A DNA stretch of 9,664 bases from Candidatus Omnitrophota bacterium (lineage in GTDB: Bacteria > Omnitrophota > Gorgyraeia > JAGLLT01): assembly GCA_030630095.1 (NCBI GenBank), contig DAOVNW010000023.1, positions 1 through 9,664 of the forward strand, written 5' to 3'. Positions 1 to 5,276 of this stretch are shown one piece after another. The position numbers and the translations under genes are program-made. A model generated the notes under the pieces. That model had not been told where the DNA came from. It saw nothing but the letters and a program-made list of their open reading frames with translations, and made no database searches. Numbering within the stretch: position 1 is the first letter of the stretch; each line of letters starts with the position of its first letter.

Positions 1-1
1 A

Positions 2-1453
2 AATAAAATATCCATTGATCTGCGCGGAATGGACATCGTTGATGTCCTGAAGTTTTTAGCTATAGAGGGAGATCTAAATATTGTAGCCGGTAAAGATGTT
101 GCCGGCCCCGTCAACCTGCTTATAAGCGATGTAACGGTCGGAGATGCTCTGGAGATCGTGCTCTCTGTAAATAATTTAGCCTATGAGATAAAAGGCAGGA
201 TTATTAAAGTGATTCCCAATAGAGAATATAGGGTTTTGTACGGGGTAGATTTCTATGATCAGAAGCAAACTGTTATCTATCAGTTAAAATACGCGTCGGC
301 TAAAAATGTAGGGACCATGCTGGGCAATGTAAAAAGCAGTATCGGAAAAATAATTTTTGACGATTCAACCGGAACACTCGTTTTGATAGACACGCCGCGG
401 AAAATAAAAGAGATGAAGGAAGTTATTGAAAAATCGGAGCTTCCTACAATAACCAGAGTTTTGCCGACACAAACCAAAACCTTTGAACTTAAATACGCGA
501 AACCGGAAACGATTGAGAAGGCGTTGTCCGACGTGCTTACGCTGGAGATAGGCCGTGTAACCGCGGATGAGAGGACGAACATTCTGCTCGTAACCGACCT
601 CCCTCATAATATGGAAAAGATTGAGAGATTAATCAAGGCATTTGATAGAAAAACAAGGCAGGTCTTTATTGAAGCTAAAATTGTCCAGGTAACTCTGAGT
701 GATACTTTTAAGTGGGGAATAGATTGGGACAAGCTAACCCAATTTAGAGTAGATTCGGAGGGAAAAAGCAGGTACTATACTATTAAACCGGAAACAAACC
801 TGCCTCTTAATTTAACCGGCACTTATAATAAAATAACCGTAAGCAGTCTGGTTGACAATCGTTCTTTTAGCGGAATGCTTGAGCTTTTGCAGACAGTAGG
901 TGAAACGAAAATCCTTTCCAATCCCCACATTGCTGTAGAGGAAGGCAAGGAGGCGGTAATTAAGGTGATAACCAAACAGCCCTATTCTCAACAGACAACA
1001 ACGACAACAGAAGCGGCAACTACTACTTCAACCGAGTATATTTTTGAAGATGTGGGAGTAACGCTGACAGTTACCCCAAGAATAAACGAGGATGGGTATA
1101 TTAATATGTTGATTAAGCCGGCGGTAAGTTCTATTATAGATTGGTATCCTTCCTCAACGTCGGAAACAAGGGTGCCGGTGGTTGAAACTGCCAACGCGGA
1201 AACTACAATTTTAGTAAAAGACGGTACAACCATAATTCTTTCAGGGATGATAAAGGATCAGAAAACAAAGTCGGTAAATAAAGTGCCTATATTAGGTGAT
1301 ATACCCATAATAGGAATGGTTTTTCGTAATTGTTCAGATGCTATTCAGAGGACGGAAACGATAGTGTTTTTGACTCCCAGGATTATTTCGGGAGACGAGT
1401 CATATCTACTCCAAAGAGATATGGAAAAGGCGATAAAAGGGATAAGGGAATAA
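2..1453 (+). CDS. Outer-membrane secretin (type IV pilus / type II secretion class), 5' end missing
   Basis: The frame is open from base 2, so the ATG at 29 is probably internal: the residues before it (ISIDLRG) continue an N-terminal secretin domain. About 483 residues are present. The order is an STN/N0-like domain (about 2-235), two N1/N2-type ring-forming domains containing YQLKYASAKNV and FELKYAKPETI (about 270-660), then the C-terminal secretin beta-barrel domain. The classic signature VPILGDIPIIGMVF lies at 1283-1324, followed by ETIVFLTPRII. A threonine-rich loop sits near 985-1035, a place where secretins vary. Family knowledge: secretins form 12-15-mer gated channels in the outer membrane for pili or secreted proteins. 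The N0/N1 make-up fits PilQ at least as well as GspD, but the missing N-terminus prevents a firm choice. The stop is followed immediately by a TAGCG heptad array. Confidence 0.93.
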   Translation, partial: NKISIDLRGMDIVDVLKFLAIEGDLNIVAGKDVAGPVNLLISDVTVGDALEIVLSVNNLAYEIKGRIIKVIPNREYRVLYGVDFYDQKQTVIYQLKYASAKNVGTMLGNVKSSIGKIIFDDSTGTLVLIDTPRKIKEMKEVIEKSELPTITRVLPTQTKTFELKYAKPETIEKALSDVLTLEIGRVTADERTNILLVTDLPHNMEKIERLIKAFDRKTRQVFIEAKIVQVTLSDTFKWGIDWDKLTQFRVDSEGKSRYYTIKPETNLPLNLTGTYNKITVSSLVDNRSFSGMLELLQTVGETKILSNPHIAVEEGKEAVIKVITKQPYSQQTTTTTEAATTTSTEYIFEDVGVTLTVTPRINEDGYINMLIKPAVSSIIDWYPSSTSETRVPVVETANAETTILVKDGTTIILSGMIKDQKTKSVNKVPILGDIPIIGMVFRNCSDAIQRTETIVFLTPRIISGDESYLLQRDMEKAIKGIRE

Positions 1454-1552
1454 TAGCGTTTAGCGTATAGCGGATAGCGCATAGGAAAAACTAAAGGCTA
1501 ATAAAAAATAGCGTATAGGAAAAATAATAGTGTATAATGATAGCGTATAGGA
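1454..1552 (+). repeat. TAGCGNN heptanucleotide tandem array and scattered copies
   Basis: Directly after the secretin stop come four consecutive 7-bp units of the form TAGCGNN (1454-1481). They are followed by TAGCGTATAGGA at 1509-1520 and again at 1541-1552, spaced by A-rich DNA. The same motif occurs in the opposite orientation at 1665-1759 and inside two coding regions. The 7-bp period resembles the short tandemly repeated repetitive (STRR) sequences known from cyanobacteria; that they are related is my inference. No gene is visible here. Confidence 0.85.
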
Positions 1553-1592
1553 ATGATGAAGACTCAATCTTTTAAAGACCTTTTAAATCTTC

Positions 1593-1631
1593 TAACTTGA
1601 CACTTAAGGTTGAACCTTAAGTGTCAAGTTA
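1593..1631. repeat. Perfect 17-bp inverted repeat with 5-nt loop
   Basis: Arms 1593-1609 and 1615-1631 are exact reverse complements, separated by the loop TTGAA (1610-1614). The stem is AT-rich (AACTTGACACTTAAGG) and contains TTGACA on both strands. It lies 140 bases past the secretin stop. It could act as a transcription terminator, but no U-run follows directly; the nearest T-run starts about 10 bases later, near 1641. A palindromic mobile repeat is at least as likely, given the heptad arrays on both sides. Confidence 0.75.
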
Positions 1632-1664
1632 CGCGTTATGTGTTTTTTTACTTTGTTCTTTTTT

Positions 1665-1759
1665 TATATGCTATCCGCTATACGTTAAAAAAGAAGCAGG
1701 CAGTATGCTCTATAGGATGCTTAACCCTATACGCTAACCGCTGTCCGCTATACGCTATA
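1665..1759 (-). repeat. Heptanucleotide array, opposite orientation (CGCTATA units)
   Basis: Five contiguous 7-bp units (CCCTATA, then CGCTAAC, CGCTGTC and two CGCTATA) occupy 1725-1759, and a further partial copy lies at 1670-1684. CGCTATA is the reverse complement of the TAGCG motif found after the secretin. The 15-mer at 1670-1684 is the exact reverse complement of 1464-1478, so the two arrays form an outer inverted pair around the hairpin at 1593-1631. The array ends two bases before the ribosome binding site of the next gene. Together with 1454-1631 it explains most of this roughly 320-base intergenic stretch. Confidence 0.85.
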
Positions 1760-1760
1760 A

Positions 1761-1766
1761 AAGGAG
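1761..1766 (+). promoter_or_regulatory. Ribosome binding site deciding the start at 1774
   Basis: AAGGAG at 1761-1766 is a strong Shine-Dalgarno sequence. A GTG at 1768 is only one base away, whereas the in-frame ATG at 1774 has a normal 7-base spacing. The ATG is therefore preferred, which removes two residues from the longest reading and leaves the typical signal-peptide start MSRKIF. Confidence 0.7.
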
Positions 1767-1773
1767 AGTGGCG

Positions 1774-2868
1774 ATGTCCAGAAAAATTTTTAGTATATTT
1801 TTGCTTTTTACCCTATACGCTATGTCCTATACGCTATACGCTAATAAAGCGTACGCTTGGCCTCAGCAGAAGTCGGAAAATTATGAAGAGTTAGTAGAGA
1901 AAAATTTGAAGCTGCGCGGGGAAACAGCTTCCCTCTCAAAAAAGTGTAAAGATCTTGAAAAAGCAAGCAAGGCACTAATAAATAATATCAAAAAACTGGA
2001 AAAAGAAAACGGTTCATTAGACGGCGGCCTGATAGCTCTAAAGGTAGAGTTGGTAAAAGAAAGATCGCGCTCAGAAAAGATAGAGAAGGAGAAGGTGTAT
2101 CTATCAGAAGAGTTAAGAGCGGCGAAGAACGGCCTTGATAAAGCGAAAAGAAAAACAGAAAAAAGTTTTGCCGCGAATCATAAGGGAAAAGAGCGAAAGC
2201 TTGAAAAGGAAGTAAAAAAATTAAGAGGTGAATTTAAAACTCTGCGCGTCTCTTCGCGGGCGGAAATTGAAAAACTGAAAGTTGAGAAAAAGAACCTGCG
2301 AAAGGAATTACGCTCTGACGCTGATGAAAAAAAAGTTATTGAAAAAAGCCTTGAGGAGATAGGTAGTCAAAATAAAAAGCTAAAAGAAAAGTACGGCCTT
2401 CTAAAAGCTGAAAATATAAAACTGCGGGAGAAAGCAAAATTAGCCGGGCAGCTTCGCAAATCTGCTGAAAAGAAGAAGAAATTAGCGCTGAAAAGAGAAA
2501 AGGCGGCGCGAAAGGTGGCCGAGCGCGCGAGGAAAAGCGCTTCTAAGCAAATTAAAGACTATCAGGATAAGTTTAAAAAAGAGCGGATTGACGCGCGCTA
2601 CAATTTGGCGGTTGTCTTTGATAAGAATGCTATGTATAAAGACGCGAAAAGGGAATATTTAAAGGTCTTAAAAATTGATGCTAACGATGCCGGCACGCAT
2701 TATAATCTTGCGATTCTTTATGATGATAAATTTAATCAGAACCGCAAAGCGATTATTCACTATAGAAAATATTTAAATTTAAGGCCGGACGCGAAAGATG
2801 TAGAGCAGGTTAAAGAGTGGATTTTAAAAGCAGAGCAGGAAGTGAGAATAGGGATAGGGGTTAAATAG
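1774..2868 (+). CDS. Exported coiled-coil protein with C-terminal TPR repeats
   Basis: The product has 364 residues. Residues 1-28 look like a signal peptide: a basic start (MSRK), a hydrophobic stretch (IFSIFLLF), then a repeat-derived segment ending in AYA before Trp29, a plausible signal-peptidase site. Residues of about 35-270 are almost entirely charged heptads rich in Lys, Glu, Leu and Arg, typical of a long alpha-helical coiled coil. Near 272-345 two TPR-like motifs are visible (ARYNLAVVFDKNAMYKDAKREY, in part, and THYNLAILYDDK), the second followed by an HYRKYL helix. TPRs bind protein partners, so a periplasmic scaffold or adaptor is likely. Position just downstream of a secretin suggests a role with that channel, but this is context only. 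The stop codon TAG is the first part of another TAGCG heptad array. Confidence 0.85.
   Translation: MSRKIFSIFLLFTLYAMSYTLYANKAYAWPQQKSENYEELVEKNLKLRGETASLSKKCKDLEKASKALINNIKKLEKENGSLDGGLIALKVELVKERSRSEKIEKEKVYLSEELRAAKNGLDKAKRKTEKSFAANHKGKERKLEKEVKKLRGEFKTLRVSSRAEIEKLKVEKKNLRKELRSDADEKKVIEKSLEEIGSQNKKLKEKYGLLKAENIKLREKAKLAGQLRKSAEKKKKLALKREKAARKVAERARKSASKQIKDYQDKFKKERIDARYNLAVVFDKNAMYKDAKREYLKVLKIDANDAGTHYNLAILYDDKFNQNRKAIIHYRKYLNLRPDAKDVEQVKEWILKAEQEVRIGIGVK
1811..1845 (-). repeat. Heptanucleotide array inside the signal peptide
   Basis: Five 7-bp units (CCCTATA, CGCTATG, TCCTATA, CGCTATA, CGCTAAT) are embedded in the coding-coiled gene at 1774-2868. They are read in frame as residues of about 13-24 of its signal sequence (TLYAMSYTLYAN). 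Because 7 is not a multiple of 3, the peptide period is seven residues (21 bases). The motif is the same one that fills the preceding intergenic region at 1725-1759, only 51 bases upstream. Confidence 0.85.
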
Positions 2869-2889
2869 CGCATATAGTATAGCGTGTAG
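2866..2889 (+). repeat. Short TAGCG heptad array containing a stop codon
   Basis: Three units (TAGCGCA, TATAGTA, TAGCGTG) plus TAG span 2866-2889. The first three bases are the stop codon of the coiled-coil gene. The array fills half of the 41-base gap before the next gene. Confidence 0.7.
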
Positions 2890-2909
2890 TAAAAAGGAGT
2901 TGTATTTAG

Positions 2910-3212
2910 ATGAACAAGAGGCATGATGAAATAGTAAAGGATGTGGCGGATGTTTTAAGAAAATTCCTTAATCCCCCGCGGATTATTATTTTTGGCTCGC
3001 GGGCAAAAGGGAACAACGGCGGACATTCTGATTTTGACTTTGCGGTGGATTGCCCTCGGCCGTCTATTTCGATAGAAAGACAAATGAATGAACAAGTAGA
3101 AAAAATCAGCGGGCTTTATGGAGTTGATATCGTATATCTTGGCTCGGTAGATAAAGATTTCCGGCAGATTATTTTGAAAACAGGAAGGCCAATATATGAA
3201 AGAAGAGATTAG
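2910..3212 (+). CDS. MNT-domain nucleotidyltransferase (MntA-like antitoxin)
   Basis: This is a 100-residue minimal nucleotidyltransferase. The diagnostic signature is complete: Gly29-Ser30 in FGSRAKG, then Asp41 and Asp43 in SDFDFAVD, and a third acidic residue, Asp73, in GVDIVYL. Family knowledge: such proteins of the DNA polymerase beta superfamily pair with HEPN-domain proteins, and in the characterised MntA/HepT system MntA inactivates the HEPN toxin by transferring AMP to a tyrosine. A binding site AGGAG lies at 2895-2899, 10 bases before ATG. The gene overlaps the next by 17 bases, so the two are surely translated together. Function as an antitoxin is inferred from this pairing. Confidence 0.88.
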   Translation: MNKRHDEIVKDVADVLRKFLNPPRIIIFGSRAKGNNGGHSDFDFAVDCPRPSISIERQMNEQVEKISGLYGVDIVYLGSVDKDFRQIILKTGRPIYERRD

Positions 3213-3606
3213 GTATGCTTTTGTTAAACTGGAGAAAGCTATTGCTATGCTGCGGGAAGGAACGGTTAAAGCAAAAAATGAATTAGAAGAGGATGGTGTA
3301 ATTCAGAGGTTTGAGTTTAATTTTGAATTATTATGGAAGACGCTAAAAATTTTTCTCTACGATAAAGGTATAGACGCGAGGACACCCCGCGATGTTCTCA
3401 AGGAGGCATTTAAATTGGGGTGGTTAAATAATGAAGATATTTTTCTAAATATGCTGGAAGACAGGAACAAAGCTTCGCATATCTACAATAAACAGACCTC
3501 ACGTGAAATTTTTAGAAGAATTAAGAATGAATATATTTCCGCGCTGGAAGAGGTTTTGGAGATATTAAGACGCGAATTTACGCGAATGACAGAAAACGCG
3601 AATTAA
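3196..3606 (+). CDS. HEPN-type nucleotidyltransferase substrate-binding protein (HI0074 family, HepT-like)
   Basis: This 136-residue, all-helical protein matches the HI0074 / nucleotidyltransferase substrate-binding family, with landmarks FNFELLWKTLK (about 41-51), TPRDVLKEAF and MLEDRNKASHIYNK. It carries the HEPN motif R-x4-H-x-Y as Arg90, His95 and Tyr97. In characterised HepT toxins this motif is the RNase active site, and the Tyr is the residue AMPylated by MntA. That supports an intact toxin-antitoxin-like pair with the gene at 2910-3212. HI0074 itself was described as a substrate-binding partner, so RNase activity is not certain. AGGAAGG at 3182-3188 gives good spacing to the ATG. The last ten or so residues (REFTRMTENAN) are encoded by an ACGCGAAT repeat and are probably a repeat-derived tail. 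Confidence 0.87.
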   Translation: MKEEIRYAFVKLEKAIAMLREGTVKAKNELEEDGVIQRFEFNFELLWKTLKIFLYDKGIDARTPRDVLKEAFKLGWLNNEDIFLNMLEDRNKASHIYNKQTSREIFRRIKNEYISALEEVLEILRREFTRMTENAN

Positions 3607-3625
3607 TAGACGCGAAAGTTAGCGG
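3569..3625 (+). repeat. ACGCGAAT repeat cluster across a gene end
   Basis: The word ACGCGAA recurs four times (from 3570, 3581, 3597 and 3610) with TTT, TGAC or TTAATAG spacers. It covers the C-terminal codons and TAA stop of the HEPN gene and runs on into the intergenic region. It resembles the ACGCTAAT repeat at 5174-5267, which differs mainly by CGA/CTA, so I treat them as one broader family. Confidence 0.6.
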
Positions 3626-3676
3626 GTGTACGGATAGGCGATTATGAGGAGACACTGCTTGTTCCTATTTATCAAG

Positions 3677-3712
3677 TTTTCCGCCAAAGGCGGATCCGCC
3701 TCTGGCGGAAAA
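3677..3712. repeat. 36-bp near-perfect palindrome (GC-rich, double hairpin)
   Basis: The element is symmetric about GGATCC, and the 18-bp halves differ at a single base. Each half is itself a small hairpin (CCGCC-AAA-GGCGG and CCGCC-TCT-GGCGG), so it can fold either as one long stem or as two tandem stem-loops. It starts about 70 bases after the HEPN gene and ends 23 bases before the next ATG. Elements of this type are scattered in several uncultured bacterial genomes; here it may terminate or insulate transcription, but no clear U-tract follows. Confidence 0.75.
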
Positions 3713-3735
3713 GGGCTGAACCCATTAGTTATGAT

Positions 3736-4050
3736 ATGATAAAAAGAATTATTTTAACCATTGTTGAGAGGATAAAAGAGGACTATAAGCCGGAGAAGAT
3801 TGTTCTTTTCGGTTCATACGCGCGGGGAGTACCTCATCAAGATAGTGACATTGATTTGTTAGTAATTAAAGATTCTGTCTGCCGAAGAGACGAGAGGGAT
3901 AAAGAGATTAGAAAATTGTTAAAGGATATAAAAGTTCCTTTAGATATTTTTGTTTATACGCCTAAAGAGGCGGAAAAATTTCAGGCTCTTAAAGGTTCAT
4001 TTATCAATAAGATTTTTAATAGCGGCGAGGTGCTTTATGGCCGAGGATGA
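3736..4050 (+). CDS. Second MNT-domain nucleotidyltransferase
   Basis: This 104-residue protein has the minimal nucleotidyltransferase core: Gly26-Ser27 in LFGSYARG, Asp38 and Asp40 in SDIDLLVI, and Asp70 in PLDIFVYTP. It resembles the other common MNT subfamily (KPEKIVLFGSYARG) rather than the gene at 2910-3212, so the two are not recent duplicates. The start is chosen by family-like length. No good Shine-Dalgarno is visible, and the palindrome at 3677-3712 sits where a leader would be expected. In related operons a HEPN-domain gene overlaps the 3' end; here only a 22-codon stub occupies that place (4037-4105). The antitoxin role is inferred. Confidence 0.87.
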   Translation: MIKRIILTIVERIKEDYKPEKIVLFGSYARGVPHQDSDIDLLVIKDSVCRRDERDKEIRKLLKDIKVPLDIFVYTPKEAEKFQALKGSFINKIFNSGEVLYGRG

Positions 4051-4105
4051 GTATATAAAGAAAAAAGGTCAAGGCAGTGAGTTAAGTTACAAGTATAAAA
4101 TTTAA
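4037..4105 (+). pseudogene. Possible truncated HEPN partner (22-codon stub)
   Basis: An ATG overlaps the end of the second nucleotidyltransferase by 14 bases, as HEPN genes normally do in MNT/HEPN operons. The frame opens with MAEDEYIKKK and stops at TAA (4103-4105) after 22 residues, with nothing HEPN-like afterwards. The reading is that a deletion removed the rest of the partner. It could equally be a chance short frame, since the sequence is too short to assign by similarity. Confidence 0.33.
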
Positions 4106-4130
4106 TCTCATAACGGAGGTACGAACAGAT

Positions 4131-4361
4131 ATGACAAGAAGAAAAGTTGAAGATATTGAAATAATCAGGAAAAAGTTTCCGAAGGAATGGGTACTTTTGG
4201 CTAATTACGGATTCAATAAGATGAATTGCTTAGCCAAGGGAGCAATAATTGCTCATAGTAGAACCAGAGATGATATTTATCAGGAGCAGATGAAGTATAA
4301 AGAAGCGCTAGCTATTGAATATACCGGAGTTATTCCTAAAGATTTGGCGGTGATGTTTTAA
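4131..4361 (+). CDS. Small protein of unknown function paired with an aspartic protease
   Basis: The product has 76 residues and no signal peptide or membrane segment. It has a good ribosome binding site (GGAGGT at about 4115-4120). The centre contains FPKEWVLLANYG, then KGAIIAHSRTRDDIY and a C-terminal EYTGVIPKDLAVMF. The layout W-V-L-L, a Gly plus hydrophobic pair, a basic helix and a hydrophobic tail recalls the DUF5678 family of short proteins, a tentative match made by eye. Its TAA shares its last base with the ATG of the protease gene (TAATG), so the two are translationally coupled and probably work together. I have no established function to assign. Confidence 0.75.
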   Translation: MTRRKVEDIEIIRKKFPKEWVLLANYGFNKMNCLAKGAIIAHSRTRDDIYQEQMKYKEALAIEYTGVIPKDLAVMF

Positions 4362-4744
4362 TGGCCAGGACTTCCTTTAACCCTAAAGTTCCTATCATTA
4401 TAATTGAGGCGGTCGTCAGAAAGAATAGCGAAAGGGCTCTTCGCTTAGCTCTTGATACAGGCTGCTCCCGGACAATAATTCCTTTTGAGATAGCTCAGAG
4501 GATAGGCTGCAATGCGGCAGGCTCATCTAAACGAACTCGTATTATTACGGGAAGCGGTATTGAAATAGTTCCGTTAGTCAATTTAAAGAGCATAAAAGCA
4601 CTAGGCAAGACTCTAAGAAATCTTGAAGTCGCCTGTCACGATTTGCCTGCGGAAGGTTTTGTTGATGGATTGTTGGGGCTTGATTTTCTTAAAAATTTTA
4701 ATTTGTGTGTTAAATTTAAGAAGGGAATGATTGAAATAACCTGA
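4361..4744 (+). CDS. Retropepsin-like aspartic protease (clan AA)
   Basis: This is a 127-residue single-domain protease of retroviral type, which would act as a dimer. The catalytic motif is Asp32-Thr33-Gly34 in LALDTGCSRTIIP, with Cys following the DTG where Ser or Ala is commoner. The second hallmark, a hydrophobic-Gly motif, is GLLGLDFL at about 103-110, followed by the usual terminal beta-strands (VKFKKGMIEIT). There is no signal peptide, so it is likely cytoplasmic. No reverse transcriptase or integrase lies nearby, so this is a cellular rather than a retroelement protein. It is coupled by a one-base overlap to the 76-residue gene upstream, whose product is a candidate substrate, inhibitor or regulator (inference). 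Confidence 0.85.
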   Translation: MARTSFNPKVPIIIIEAVVRKNSERALRLALDTGCSRTIIPFEIAQRIGCNAAGSSKRTRIITGSGIEIVPLVNLKSIKALGKTLRNLEVACHDLPAEGFVDGLLGLDFLKNFNLCVKFKKGMIEIT

Positions 4745-4918
4745 TAAATCAATTTAAACAAAATAAATTTACAAACAGTTAAGTAGCTGATAATGAGAAC
4801 CTAAAGAGCGTGGCCTTTAAATAGTGTCAATATTAGCGATAATTAGCGTTTAAGTAGTTTTGCGGATAGGTAATAAGGCTGATATAAGGTATAGTTATGA
4901 TAGAGAGGGAGGAAAAAG

Positions 4919-5173
4919 ATGAAAATAGGCATTAGTTTGGTTATTTTAGTTTGCCTTATGGCCATTACCGGGTTAGGTGTGGTTTATGCTGAGGTTATCT
5001 ATACTAAAGCCGGCGAGGAAATTCAGGCTAAGATAGATGAGAGAGATGGAGATATAATCTGGTATGAAAGCAGCGGCGGAGAAATAGTAGAGTACACCGG
5101 GATTGATATAGCGGAAGTTGAGAAAGTATTGAACGATGACGGGAGTGTATCTGACTATTCGCCGGAACGCTAA
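4919..5173 (+). CDS. Small secreted protein, function unknown
   Basis: The product has 84 residues. The N-terminus is a clear signal peptide: Lys2, a hydrophobic core (ISLVILVCLMAITGL), and VYA at 22-24 as the likely cleavage site. The mature part of about 60 residues is acidic and beta-rich. It starts EVIYTKAGEEIQAKI and contains IIWYE and GEIVEYTGIDIAEVEKV. This recalls short periplasmic domains of the pattern 'K-x-G-x-x-I-x-G/A-K-I ... I-x-x-I', but I cannot name a family. GGGAGG at 4907-4912 gives normal spacing. The giant exported protein starts 103 bases downstream, so the pair may form one unit. The stop codon lies within an ACGCTAA repeat. Confidence 0.78.
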   Translation: MKIGISLVILVCLMAITGLGVVYAEVIYTKAGEEIQAKIDERDGDIIWYESSGGEIVEYTGIDIAEVEKVLNDDGSVSDYSPER

Positions 5174-5267
5174 GACGCTAATTTTCGCTAATAATAAACG
5201 CTAATTACCGCGAATAAAAGAAGACGCTAATTTACGCTAATAAGAAGACGCTAATTATTGCTAATAG
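5174..5267 (+). repeat. GACGCTAAT tandem repeat (about 24-bp units)
   Basis: Four imperfect units of roughly 23-24 bases, each starting near ACGCTAAT and ending GCTAATA or CGAATAA, occupy the gap between the small secreted gene and the giant gene. The best copies are 5221-5244 and 5245-5267. The array starts at the stop codon of one gene and ends at the ribosome binding site of the next. Confidence 0.8.
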
Positions 5268-5276
5268 AGGTGGGAA

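Noticed and set aside
280..607. Minus-strand frames opposite the secretin (also 988-1233)
   Set aside because: They are shadows of a strongly conserved secretin coding sequence and have no independent motifs.
1556..1600. A 14-codon frame MKTQSFKDLLNLLT before the hairpin
   Set aside because: Too short to support. It ends inside the hairpin and has no ribosome binding site of quality. It vaguely recalls the start of four-helix proteins, but not enough to call a remnant.
1610..1894. A 94-codon plus-strand frame rich in LYA/YTL peptides
   Set aside because: It starts with TTG in a hairpin loop, consists largely of heptad repeats in another frame and overlaps the better supported coiled-coil gene, which has a clear ribosome binding site.
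3644..3739. A 31-codon frame starting MRRHCLFLFIKFSAKGG
   Set aside because: Half of it is the GC palindrome. It lacks a clear binding site, overlaps the start of the next gene and has no recognisable motif.
4361..4744. The aspartic protease as part of a retrotransposon or retron
   Set aside because: No reverse transcriptase, integrase, RNase H or terminal repeats are present. The protease is a stand-alone gene coupled to a small non-retroviral gene.
4745..4918. A regulatory RNA or small gene in the gap before the small secreted gene
   Set aside because: Only two loose TTAGCG words (4833-4838 and 4843-4848) and a ribosome binding site near 4907 are visible. No convincing promoter, hairpin or frame was seen.
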